Made by a program: the position numbers and the translations under genes | Part shown: piece by piece, positions 53,942-64,000 of the stretch | How the letters are laid out: each line of letters starts with the position of its first letter | Position numbering within the stretch: the stretch's first letter is position 1 | From: Pyropia yezoensis | Taxonomy: Eukaryota; Rhodophyta; Bangiophyceae; Bangiales; Bangiaceae | Length of the DNA: 64,000 nucleotides | NCBI GenBank assembly: GCA_009829735.1 | Contig: CM020618.1 | Coordinates: forward strand, 27,628,894-27,692,893 | Direction of reading: 5' to 3' | Notes under the pieces: model-generated | The model's database searches: none | Told to the model about the DNA's origin: nothing | Seen by the model: only the letters and a program-made list of their open reading frames with translations

Positions 53942-56600
53942 CCGCGGCGCGCATTGCGGTCAGCGCCGCCTTGAGCTCCTGTTTGAGGGGGGCAGGACAG
54001 GAAGACAGCAGCGAGGGGGCGCACGCTCGTCAAGGGCCTCCCTGTGGCACAGGCAGGGCTTTGCCGTGGTATTTACTAGCTCAAACAAAAGCCATATTTC
54101 GCATCGGACGGACGGGTCGTGCTTGACAAAGGAAAAACATTTATTTATCGTTATTTGTGAGCTCCTGCCAGCTCTCGGGGAATGTGCGCATTACACAAAC
54201 TAATCTCAAATGAGCATGGACAACGCCGCGAGCTTAGCCGTTGCACTTAGGGCAAAAAGCGAGTCTACCGAGGATTCCCGCAGTATTCCAGCGGCGAGTG
54301 GAGCGGAACCAGCTCAACATGATAAAATATGGGGTGGTTGGGCTCTTTGTGGAATTCACGCTGTGGTCGTGTCGTCTGGATATACAACTCCGCCTACGTA
54401 GCTCCCCGCGCGAGGGATCCAAAACATGTGCTACGAGGGCGCCGTCAAACTCACTTTTCCCACGCGTCTTCATGCTCGGACATAGAAGTTCAACGTACTC
54501 GCAACTCATCGTCCGGCTCAAACTCAAGCGTACCGAAACATGGATGGCATCGCTACTATTCAAACATAGCATAAAACGAATAAATGAAATCATCAATAAT
54601 CGTTTTATTTAACGCCCTCCCAAGGACGATGTATTACTTCACACCAGGGGTTGTCGAGCGTAGCACTATTGGTCAAGCGCACGAGTATTGATTAAATTTG
54701 GAAATCAACGAACGAGTATCAGCGTGACGGTGACTGCGAGCTGGCGACTTTTCTCCAAGTCGCGAGAAAGAGCGTGCTTTCCTCATGTATGCTTCTTCCA
54801 TGATATCGGGCAAGCGAATTGCCAAAAACACCGCAAAAATCGTACCGGGAGCGCACGTTTTGGCGAGAATGGTTAGAACAGAGGCTCACAAAGACTTCTT
54901 CAGCGCCGTAAACTCCTCAATTGATCTCAACTCAGCTGATAACCGTCCCAGAAACGATGGTAGTTACGCGATGGCCGTTATGTTTTGCCCGACAGCGTAC
55001 CTGGCAAGTGTACGCATGAGCATGGTACTGTTGCGCACAGTGCGCTCGCTGGAGTGCGCGCATGCGTACCAGGCACCTTTAGATTGTCTCACAGCGTATG
55101 TGTAGTACTCTAAGAGAACACGCGCGCAATACGCTTGTTTTGAGTATCTACGCGTGGTAACCCCTGCTTCAAACCTCAGGTCGCAATGTACCCGCACGAA
55201 AACTGCAGACAAGATGAGAAACTTGCCAGTGGCCGGCAGCACCATCTTGCGCATAAAATAAGGATGTCGCGCTTTCCTTCGGAGAACTCCAGCTTTCTCT
55301 CGGAACGCAGACATGTAATTTTTCTTCGTGAGCTCCATTTACACTCAGACCTCCCAATCTTTGTCCCGCAGGTATGGTCTGTAACGTGGGACGGTATCTT
55401 CAAAGCCTCTCGAGTAATGAATCATACATGTATGTGAATTAATGTCTTTAAGAAATTGTTCGCCCTTCATTCATTTTCATGAGGGCAAACGGTGTAGAAT
55501 AGGTCTCGAAATAGGTCGAGGTGGTATTGCTGATCTCTCAGTTGAGTACAGCAGAAATATAGCTATTGGTGTGCGTAATGAGAACGTGGTCCCAGTCCTA
55601 GTCCCCCCAGGATAATACTCGAGGATCGACAATAATGAGCAGAGGGAACCCAGACCAATCTTCAGTAGGTGCTCGAAGTGACGCCGTCGCGCAAATCGAC
55701 CCTCGATTTTCGGCTCAGGGCCAGGAGATCAACCAAGCCAGTAAAAAGCTGTTTCCCTCCATAGTTTTCTCTCCCGATGGGGAGAGAAAATCCGAGTCCG
55801 TATCACCGAAGTAAAACGGACGGCTATTCCTGATCCCCGAGTCGATGTCTAGAGGACAACGACTGGAGGTTTTTTTTGGTCCTTAACTTGAGTTCGCCTG
55901 TATCCACAGTAATTCAATGTGGTTCCTATATTCAATGAGCGGCGCGCTCGAATTCCTGGCCAGATTGTGGGCCCACAACAACTAAATGAATGTTTTTGCT
56001 GGATCGAAATATTCTCGAAGTTCTCATAGCGTTGCCATCAACGTTGCTCCAGACAATGAACGGCGTGCAGACAATAAACATGTCAGTTGGCAGATTTTGG
56101 AGAGGAGGACTAAGGATGTGGAATCAACTGAAGGTGACGCGAAGATGACAAATACACGCCCAGGAGTATGAAAACACTCTCTTCTCATGAAGCGTACGAG
56201 ACGATGCGAAGTTTGTGTTTGCAGAGGAAGTGCAGGTCGGCTCTTGTGCGTGACTCCCTTGCTGAAATCAGCCAGTCTGAGTTTCCATGACACGACACTG
56301 CGCCCAGAAAAGAAAGGAGGGCATCTGGGGTCAGCACAACGGTTCACATTGGTGTGCTTAAAACATACACCGGTGGCACTCTCGAAACAAAAAAGGGCGT
56401 GAGAGAGACCGGCTGATCGGCACCTGGGGTGAGGCGGGATGGGAAAGAGCATTCGCGTCATGCAGGACGAGATGCACAATGAGCTCCTCTTTCTCACACA
56501 CGTTCTTTTCTCGGGTTTATCCTCCGTACTTCATGTTCCTTCGTGGTGTAGCAAAGCCAATCAATTGTCCGTCATATGCAGTTTTAATTGGGTGTGAAAG
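53942..56600. other. AT-richer spacer, nothing recognised
   Basis: Composition is clearly less GC-rich than the rest (54.1-56.6 kb). Frames of 60-150 codons (for example 54,241-54,612, +) show no domain. No transposon ends were found here. Confidence 0.45.
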
Positions 56601-56607
56601 CGCGTAG

Positions 56608-57046
56608 AATACTGCAGTTCCCTGAATTTTTTCTCATGGCGACAACAGCAACAGTGCCACAACAGACCGTGAGCCAATCGCGTGCTGACAGCTGAGAGCC
56701 GACCAATAGCGTGCTGGTTTGGCTCCATGGTCGTGAGCAGCCGATGATTGGCTGCAGTCACAGCGGATCTTTTTCCGAACGCTGATTGGTCCGAGCACTG
56801 TTACTTTGTCGGGCGATCTCGACCGCTTTCCGTTTATCTCGGCGTGATTCACTCAATGACAGTGAGAGAGGTCGCAACTGGAGGTCTTCCCCGTTCGACG
56901 CGGCCATAAGTCTCGAGAAAATCTCATATCGCACTGTTTGCACAGCAACGCGGAGCAGTCATTGGTCAGACGTGCGTCATATGAGGCATGCCATTGGGCT
57001 GGTCTTGTTGTCGTCCCAATGAGACAAAATTCGGTGCACTGCAATA
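56608..57046. mobile_element. MITE of the second family, copy 2, inverted
   Basis: Termini match copy 1: left GCAGTTCCCTGAATTTTTTC and right, as reverse complement, GCAGTGCACCGAATTTTGTC. Interior blocks match the reverse strand of copy 1 (CCAATGGCATGCCTCA, AGTGCGATATGAGA.TTTCTC, TGACCAATGA). Many ATTGG/CCAAT words; no ORF. Confidence 0.78.
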
Positions 57047-58793
57047 ACATTATTTATCTCGCAACGGACCTGGAAATCCTCTTGTGCTCAGCTGTCTCTG
57101 ACTAATATAGATGTCGCATTAAGTTTCGTACTCTTGCGAAACAGTGCCGCAACCGCAGATACCTATGGCCGAGTCAGACACAAATGCCATGTGTCTCTGT
57201 CGATTTGTGGCATCCATACAACAATGATGTCATCATGATCGTGCGCGTCTTTCGGTCGCCCTTCGTGCCCTCACCAACGTCTTCGAACGCTGGTTTCATT
57301 TTTTTAAGGCGACGGGAGCGTGCCGCTGGAGAAGGCTCGTGTGATGCCCCTTTTGTAATGGCAGGCAGGTTCCTCCCAAATGGGGTTGGCGGGGGACGGG
57401 GGGGGGGCGGCGATGCCGGTTTACCCCGGTTTGGTGAGTGGCGGCGGGCTGACGGCGGTGCCAGCATTTACGGTGGCGGTGGCGGCGGTGGCGGCGGTGG
57501 CGTCGGTTGTGGAGGCGGCGGTTCTCGCCGATAATGGTAGTGGGGGCCGAGACGGTGGCAGTCAGGGCCGAGACGGTGGCGGCCTCCAACCACGGCGGTC
57601 GCCTCTCCGACAGAGCGCCGCGTCGGCCGGTCTCCACGCGAGCGCAAGCTTGTCGCGCAGAGTGGGGGCGAAGTGGGGGGGCGAAGTGGGGGAGCAGCAA
57701 CACAGCGCAGCAGTGCTTATCGCCTGTCAAAATTTGCTTGCTTTTTTGGGAAGTTCTCGAGAAAAACCCTGCATAAAACCTGCATCGACCCCCCCTCAAG
57801 GCATCATAGACACCGCTTTTACCCCCGTTTCATGCTTTCTGCCTGCAACAGCTCGGGCGATTGGTAGTCGCCACCTTCCCAAAGGTGTATTCCATATAGC
57901 TAGGCCGGTTTGCACGTCCCATGTTTGACCCGCTATAGCTCCGAAGCTACTTCTTTTTCTTACTCTGCTCTTCTTTCGAAGGGAAGCACAACTCACAGGC
58001 TTTCCGATTCTGCGCCGAGCTGGGGCATTCGCTGTATAAGGAAAGTGTGAGAAATATTTCTGCGCTACGGGCCTCACAAAATCGTGGTATTTTTTGCACT
58101 GAAAGAGCTCGTGACAGTATACAAGCAACTCTCGACCAGTGGCATCTTTGCGAAACGTGTTAGGACGCGACTGGTCGCAATTTTTTGGCACCAGTGGGTC
58201 GTCTCCCCAGTTCTGCGCCGCAGGAGAGGGCGAGGAAGAAGCGCCGTTAGATCAGGCAGACGAGAGGCTTCTGACCCAATTGCAACATCAAATCTGGTCC
58301 ATGCAACACATGACGGGGGCTACCTTACGTCCAAGTCCAACTTGAGCCTGCCCGCTCAGTCCAGAGATCCCACCTTGATCCACCCGCGGAGTGCCCGCCT
58401 TTTTTGATCTTCAGCATCTCTGACCAGGTGCCCCACAGTGGGTCCCAGAGACGCCTCGTCACGCACCCCGCACCCGATTCCCGAGCACTGCGCACCCTTG
58501 CCGCGGGCACGCGGGGCTCGGCACTATGCCTTCCCCTCGGCGTGTAACTGCGGCCGCGCGCACGAGGGACCGCGCGGTGGGGCGCCTGACCAAGGAGTGT
58601 GCGGTGATTATCGCTAATGTGCGCGCATTCTTTGAGCGGGAGCGCAGGGCGGGGCGCGCGTCTGGACTGCATCGTGTTGTCCAGCGGACGGTGGACGCGA
58701 CGGGGGTGAGTGAGCGCACCGTGCGGCGCGTGGCTGAATAGGGGCACGCAAACAGACTGCCCGGCGGTGGAGAGGCACCCACGCGGACCTCAC
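57047..58793. other. spacer with GGT/GGC low complexity
   Basis: A GGCGGTGGC-type repeat lies at about 57,470-57,530. Open frames across 57,184-57,928 are low complexity and overlap on both strands. A 71-aa frame at 58,526-58,741 (+; MPSPRRVTAAARTRDRAVGR) looks basic and helical, but no family is recognised. Confidence 0.45.
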
Positions 58794-59438
58794 TGTGGCG
58801 CTGTGGCCCTCAGGTACCGTTGGGACCCGGGAGGCTGACTTGGGACCCGGCTGGCAGCGTTAGGTGGAACCACGCGCTGGCTTGGGATCCCTGCATCGGT
58901 GGCCCGGGGCAGTGGCGACACGCCCGGTGCCCTGATTGGTCCCTCAGGGGCGGAGGACTTGCCCGGTTGGGGCATACTGACCTTCGGGTTATTTGTTTGA
59001 TTTTTCGCATCTGTTTTCCTTGCGTGATTTCGTGCCTTTCCCCTTTTTCCCATTGGGTTTTTTTGGGGGATTGACATTTGTGTGTGGGGGGATTTCGCTT
59101 GCTTTTCGTGTGTTGGCCCGGTGAGCGGCCGGTGCCTTGCTGGCACTTGGCCCGCTGGGGGCGCCCTCTGGGGGCCTCGCTCTGGGCCCCTGGAGGGGCC
59201 AGGGGGGGAGGTTCTTGAGGGGTGCTCCGGGGTTCTCCCCGGGGCCATCTTGTAAAATCAACAGTGCTTTGGGTTCCTTCTCCCTCGGGCTTTTGTCCTG
59301 TTTACCTTTGCCTCGTATCGTGGCGGGCGAGTGGATCAGCAAGGGCTCTTACCTGCTCCTTCCTGGACTCCGGACTGTGGTCTCTGTGTGAGTGGTTGTG
59401 GTTTGTGGTTTCGGGAGCCTGGGTTCCATTACGCTACA
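58794..59438 (+). repeat. GypD 5' LTR (left border tentative)
   Basis: Right border CGCTACA at 59,438, four bases before the PBS. The left border is guessed at TGTGGCG (58,794), a near inverted match to CGCTACA. The second LTR, which would prove it, is outside the window. Confidence 0.45.
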
Positions 59439-59442
59439 TTTA

Positions 59443-59460
59443 TGGTGGAGCAGCAGGGGA
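59443..59460 (+). promoter_or_regulatory. primer-binding site of GypD
   Basis: TGGTGGAGCAGCAGGGGA, identical to that of GypA. Confidence 0.85.
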
Positions 59461-59579
59461 GGTCTATACTTCTCTCCCGTATCGGGACAGCCCTTTCCTT
59501 TCTCGGTAGCGTTTGGTTCCTTGGTTCCTGTTTCTGGTAACGAGATCTTTTGGTTCAGGTCGAGTACCGTACGGCCAAC

Positions 59580-61286
59580 ATGACGGACCCTGTTCCCTCG
59601 GGAGGTCGGGGCCGTGGTGCGCCGTCGGACGTTTCTATGGTTACTCCCGCTGGTCGCGGTCGTGGCGGTCCCTCGGGTCCGTTGGGCCGTGGCGGAGGCG
59701 GGCAGACAGGGATTCCGCGTCGGGGGACAGAGCCCCCGGGTGGGATTCGGGCTACTATGGGTCAGGATTTACGTCGGGACACGGGTTCTGAGACAGGGAC
59801 CCGAGTTCCACCTTTGGCTCCTGTTGCTGGGTCCCAAGACATTGTTACTACTCTGGAAACGTTTCGAGATGAGATTTTGGCTACTGTTTCCCAGGCCCTG
59901 AGCCAGAGTCCTGCTGGCCAGGGTGGGTCCCATGATACCAGTCATTCCAATCGTTCCCGTTCCCGCCGTCGTCGGCGTCGTCACCATTCCAGCGGTTCCT
60001 GTACGTCCTCTTCCTCGGGTACCACGTTTTCTTCTGTCCTGGATGAGGAGGACCTTGGGACCCCTGAGTACCCACGGACCGAGCCCCAGGTCATCAAGTG
60101 TTCAGATGATCGCTTTGCTCGGGTCCTAGATTACCGTACGTACAGTCTGAGGAACAAGAGGGCTACCTTTGGGACACGTGAGGCACGTAAGATGGGACAG
60201 GTCGCGAGTAACATGAAACACTCTTTCGCTGGGTACCCTAATTTCTCTGGTAAGGAGGCCCTGAAAGTGTTCACGTGGCTCCGCAAACTGGTAAAGGCTT
60301 GTAACGACAACGCGGTCTTCGAGGGCATGGCCCTTTATGCGATCCCACATTTCCTTTCTGGTGACGCGGAACTACGGTACACACGGGCCCTTCCGGATTC
60401 CTCCAGCGCGTCTGGTGGCTCCTCGATCACAAGTTACCCAGAGGCCGTTAACTGGTTCTTAGAGACGTACGCAGAGCCCCATGCGCTGGGCCTGGCTCAG
60501 GACAGGTTCAGTCGGGCCGCTTAGGAACCAGACGAGGGCATCAAGGCCTCCGCGGTCCGTCTCCGGGGCCTTACGGAACTATGTCGGAATATCCATACCG
60601 AGGGCACCATGAAACAGCAGCAGATCCAAGGGCTCCCTGAGTACCTGCGCACTGACGCGTTTGTCTACAATGTTCCCGACCGTACGTACCAGCAGTTGGT
60701 TACTTTTTCTGCGGGCAAGTACAAGGCAGCCACGGACGTTATTAAGATGGCCCAAGGGTCCTCTTCGAGTAAGGCTGGTCCCTCTGTTTCCGCCCGCAGG
60801 CCTACTGATTTTCGGGCTAAGCCCACCCCGGACCCGTCACCGTTAATGGCAGTCAATCCTATGGGCCCCTCGACGATCCTTAAGGGCCCCCTTGACAAGG
60901 AAACTGAGAAGAACGGGTCGGGCCAAGTGTTTGGGTTCAAGGGATCCGCGCCCCAGTTCGTGGGGGTACGTACCATGGATAGCCGGCGCCCGTACCGTTG
61001 TTACCTTTGCTGGGAACCGGGCCACATGGCCCATCAATGTTCCATGTTATCCGAGGCCCAACGGAAAGCGGTTATCCAGGCCCGGGACTCGTTCCTTGCG
61101 GCTGCTCGGGGCCGGAGCCAGAGTACGGAGGTCAAGCCCAACGCGGACCGTCAGTTCCATCGCCAGATACGTGTTGCCATGGTCCAGGCTCCGTGCGAAG
61201 GGATCAATATGTCGGATGATGAGGCGGACCAAGTGTGCCATGTTACCGTTGGTTCCCAGGAGCCGGGACCCTCGGGAAAAGAGTAA
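59580..61286 (+). pseudogene. GypD gag with one in-frame TAG
   Basis: Frame of 569 codons from ATG (59,580, MTDPVPSGGRGRG) to TAA (61,284), with a single internal TAG at 60,522 between FSRAA and EPDEG. The N-terminus is Gly/Arg-rich, followed by an Arg/His/Ser stretch. The capsid-like core resembles GypA gag (RTYSLRNKRATFGTREAR, FTWLRKLVKACNDNAVFEG, SYPEAVNWFLETYAEPHALG). One zinc knuckle CYLCWEPGHMAHQC lies near residue 475. Everything else is open, so the stop is recent or read through. The slippery heptamer GGGAAAA lies just before the end. Confidence 0.88.
61274..61280 (+). promoter_or_regulatory. -1 frameshift slippery site GGGAAAA at the end of GypD gag
   Basis: In gag phase it reads G GGA AAA, then GAG TAA. 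A -1 slip continues as AGA GTA ACG and stays open through the whole pol. About 8 nt downstream a G-rich run (GGGGGGTGGA) can pair with TCCCCTCCCC (61,307-61,316), a candidate stimulatory hairpin. Confidence 0.75.
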
Positions 61287-64000
61287 CGGGGGGTGGATCC
61301 GAGAGGTCCCCTCCCCATCGTCGGGACAGTACCTGCTCGTTTGCAACCAAGCTGGGGTTCTCGAAGATCTTCAAGGGCCCCATTGTACCTGTTCGCTTTG
61401 AGTCTCCTATTGTTTTGCCCACCCCTTGTTCCTGTTTACCCTCTCTGGCACGGCGGTCCAAGTCTGGGCTCCGACGTCGATCGGGAATGAAGAAGCCATA
61501 TGGGTTCAAGGGCACCATGCTTGTATTGCGTAAGAGGAACTTCGCTTTGAATGCTTTTGTACGTTTGGACCAAGAGGACCCCAAGGAAACGACAGCCATT
61601 TTGGACACAGGTGCCGGACCCAGTGTGGTACGCGAGGACATCTTACCCTGTGGATGGCAACGATTGGCTTCTAGGGCTCCTAAGTCTACCCATGTTTGTG
61701 ACGCTTCCGGGCAACTGCTCAAGGCCCGGGAAGTCCTGGAACTATCGGTCATTGTCAACGGGAAGCCGATGGAGTTTGAGTTCCTTGTCGTCAGGGCCCT
61801 TTCTGTCCCATTGATCCTTTGGAAGGACTTCCAAACGGAACATGTCAAGGCTATCTACCCTGGGACCGAGTCGGTCCTTTGGAACCTTGGGTTCCTGTCC
61901 TACGCCAAGAGAACCCGGGAGGGCAATGCTCAGAGCGCTTTTCCCGCCAAGGGCAACCCTATCCGTCAAGATCCCTCGGCCCTGTACCTGTCCAAGGGCG
62001 TGACTTTGGCTCCCCGGTCCCTACAAGCGGTTTATGTCAAGTGTGGTTCCAATGGGAAGTGTTTATTGTACGAGAGGCCCCACAAGATGGCTAAGAAGGG
62101 GCTCCGTTTACACAACGCACTGGCTACGATACGGACCCGACGGGACTTTCGGATCCATGTTATGAACATCTCGGACAGGGCTGTCAACCTGCCCAAGAAC
62201 TTTGCCGTTGGCGTGGCCATACCGTACGATGGTCCCGTGCTCGAGGTCCCTGCGGATTACTTGTCGGCCCCTAGTGAGGGGGCTGCACCACTTGTCACCC
62301 TGGGGCCAGAGCAAGGGAACCCGTTGAGCCAAGCGTCGGCACCGGGGGACGTGACTCCCAAGGGACCCGCCGGAACCACGGTCCCTGAGCCGGACACGAC
62401 GGACAAGAAGCCTGATGGAACCCCGGTCCAGATGCCCAAGGTCGCGTATGATTTGATCCCGCCTGAGCTACACCAGGCTGTACGCGAACTTTTGGACCGT
62501 TACAAGGACCTATGGAACGGGCAACTGGGACGCATTGATGTGACCCCTCACCGGATTACCCTCAAGGAAGGGGCCAAACCCATTCGGTCCCAACCGTACC
62601 GTACCGGGCTCCATCAACGGGACTTCATCAAGGAACAAGTGGAAAAGCAGACCCGGCTCGGGGTTATTGAACCGTCCCAGGCTGAGTGGTCCTTTCCGGT
62701 TGTGTTGGTCCCGAAGGCCGATGGTACCCCTAGGTTCTGTGTGGATTACCGGCGCTTGAACGAGGTCACGGTTAAGGATACCTACCCGTTACCGCGCATG
62801 GACGATTGTATCGATTTCCTGGGAGAGGCTACCGTGTTTTCCATGCTGGACGCCAACTGTGGGTACTGGCAGATCCCTGTGGCTCCTGAGGACCAAGACA
62901 AGACTACGTTTACCTGTCACGAAGGAACCTTCAGATACATCCGGCTCCCATTTGGTCTTACCAACGCCCCGGCTACGTTCCAGAGGGCCATTGATATGAT
63001 CCTGTCTGGGGTTAAGTGGATGACGTGCCTTGTGTACCTGGATGACATAATCGTGTTCTCCAAGGACCATAAGGAGCACCTGGCCCATCTGGAAGAGATC
63101 TTTGGGTTACTGACTAGGGCCGGTGTTTCCCTCAAGGCTACCAAGTGCTTTTTGTTCCAGGATGAGGTTGAGTACCTCGGACGCATTGTTCGTAAGGGTC
63201 AACTCCGTGTGAACGAGACGAACCTGGTTGGGCTCCGGGAAGCTAAGACCCCAAGGACCAAGAAGGACCTTCGCAGTTTCCTAGGGATGTGCAATGTGTA
63301 CCGGCGCTTTGTCAAGGACTACGCCAAGGTAGCCCGACCCCTATTGGCCATGACCAGTACCAAGGTCCCAGACCCGTTACCACGGTTTACTTCGGCCCAG
63401 ACGGACGCTTTTGAGGAGCCCAAGTACCGTCTGACCCATACTCCCGTTCTGGCTCTTCCGAAACGCACAGGTCAGTACATCGTGGATACGGATGCTAGCG
63501 CTACCCAGATTGGGTGCGTTTTGCTACAGGACCAAGGGGACGGGGCCTACAAGCCCGTGGGTTACTGGAGCCGTGTGCTGACTCCGGCTGAGTGTAACTA
63601 CAGTACCACGGAACGTGAGTGTCTTGCTGTTGTTTGGGCTCTGTTTCTGTTACGACCGTACCTTGAAGGGACACGCTTTGTGGTACGAACGGACCATACG
63701 GCCCTGAAGTGGATGTTACATATGGACGGGGCCCATGGACTTTTGGCCCGCTGGCGCCTTCGGCTGGCAGAGTTCCAGTATACCTCTGAGTCCCGTCCCG
63801 GGCAACATCATCACGCAGCGGACTTTATGTCACGCTTGGATACCACGGGATACGACAGGGGCCCTATACCTGACGAGATACCCTCGCTGTTGACCTTGGC
63901 AAACTTTGTCACTGGTTGGACCCGGCCGAACTTTAAGACAGGCACACGGTACCCTCCTCTGACAGTGGACAGGATCCTCAAGGCCCAAGGTCAGGACCAG
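61281..64000 (+). CDS. GypD pol: protease, RT, RNase H (partial at window end)
   Basis: Open in the -1 frame from the gag end to the last base. Counting from the first ATG (61,487), 838 codons are seen. Protease LDTGAGPSVV (Asp about residue 40), with a beta-rich region after it. RT has FPVVLVPKADGTPRFCVDYR, LPFGLTNAPATFQRAID and VYLDDIIVFS (YLDD at about 517-520). RNase H has DTDASATQIGCVLL (about 665), TERECLAVVWAL and RTDHTALKWM. The expected integrase and chromodomain lie outside. No stop or frameshift is visible, so this is the best-preserved pol in the window. Known for the family: Gag-Pol is made by -1 frameshifting and cut by the protease. Confidence 0.93.

Larger units (their letters stand above)
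58794..64000 (+). mobile_element. GypD: Ty3/gypsy element, 5' part, runs off the window
   Basis: Putative 5' LTR, PBS, gag and pol on the plus strand. The pol frame is open to the window end inside the region between RNase H and integrase. The family is distinct from GypA/B but shares the PBS and gag/pol layout. Confidence 0.9.

Noticed and set aside
53358-53954. 198-codon minus-strand ORF as a gene
   Set aside because: It is antisense to the solo LTR and recurs wherever this LTR family occurs.
57380-57928. 182-codon Gly/Val-rich frame
   Set aside because: Low complexity from a GGCGGT repeat, and overlaps an equally long frame on the other strand.

Overview
The window is nuclear DNA of a GC-rich eukaryote. 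It has long stretches of G/C homopolymer and CCG/GGC low-complexity sequence, sparse genes, an intron with GT..AG ends in the best host gene, and about half of its length in transposable elements. A CslA-like mannan/glucan synthase, intron-poor genes and chromodomain-bearing Ty3/gypsy elements would suit a GC-rich alga such as a bangiophyte red alga. That is an inference and no marker gene here proves it.

Layout. 1-3.9 kb is GC-rich sequence with no supportable gene. 4.1-6.5 kb is a two-exon family-2 glycosyltransferase (+). 6.5-8.8 kb is GC-rich spacer. 8.78-9.58 kb holds two adjacent MITEs: a Tourist/Harbinger-type element with TTA target duplications, and one of another family that recurs inverted at 56.6-57.05 kb. 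9.98-12.5 kb is an O-fucosyltransferase-like type II membrane protein (-). 14.0-21.3 kb is a DNA-transposon cluster: a PIF/Harbinger pair (Myb-like protein + and DDE transposase -, convergent), with a 2.07-kb pogo element next to or inside it, all bracketed by inverted arms. 23.2-25.6 kb is a decayed Ty3/gypsy pol (GypE, -). 29.5-52.8 kb is a nest of three Ty3/gypsy chromodomain elements. 53.5-53.9 kb is a solo LTR of the GypA/B family. 58.8-64 kb is the 5' part of another Ty3/gypsy element (GypD, +) that runs off the window.

The nest is the main result. GypC (-) is the outer element, flanked by CCGGT at 29,518 and 52,823. Two copies of a second family, GypA (+, 31,424-40,800) and GypB (-, 44,837-52,729), inserted into it. 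All four of their LTRs are 469 bp. Their 5-bp target duplications are crossed: CTCTC flanks the 5' LTR of A and the 3' LTR of B, while ACGGT flanks the 5' LTR of B and the 3' LTR of A. This is the expected signature of an inversion of the 4,036-bp segment 40,801-44,836 by recombination between the two oppositely oriented copies. As a check, the GypC pol frame broken at 44,836 continues in frame, after removing one target duplication, on the other strand from 31,423 down to a stop at 31,271, and the join rebuilds a chromodomain. A misassembly through the inverted repeats could give the same pattern.

At the sequence level, gag of GypD ends in a correctly phased GGGAAAA slippery heptamer with pol open in the -1 frame. 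GypA and GypB carry GGGAAAC at the same place but meet a shared TGA four codons later. Four elements share an 18-nt primer-binding site. GypA/B carry a large antisense ORF between pol and the 3' LTR, and GypC has an ORF in the equivalent place.
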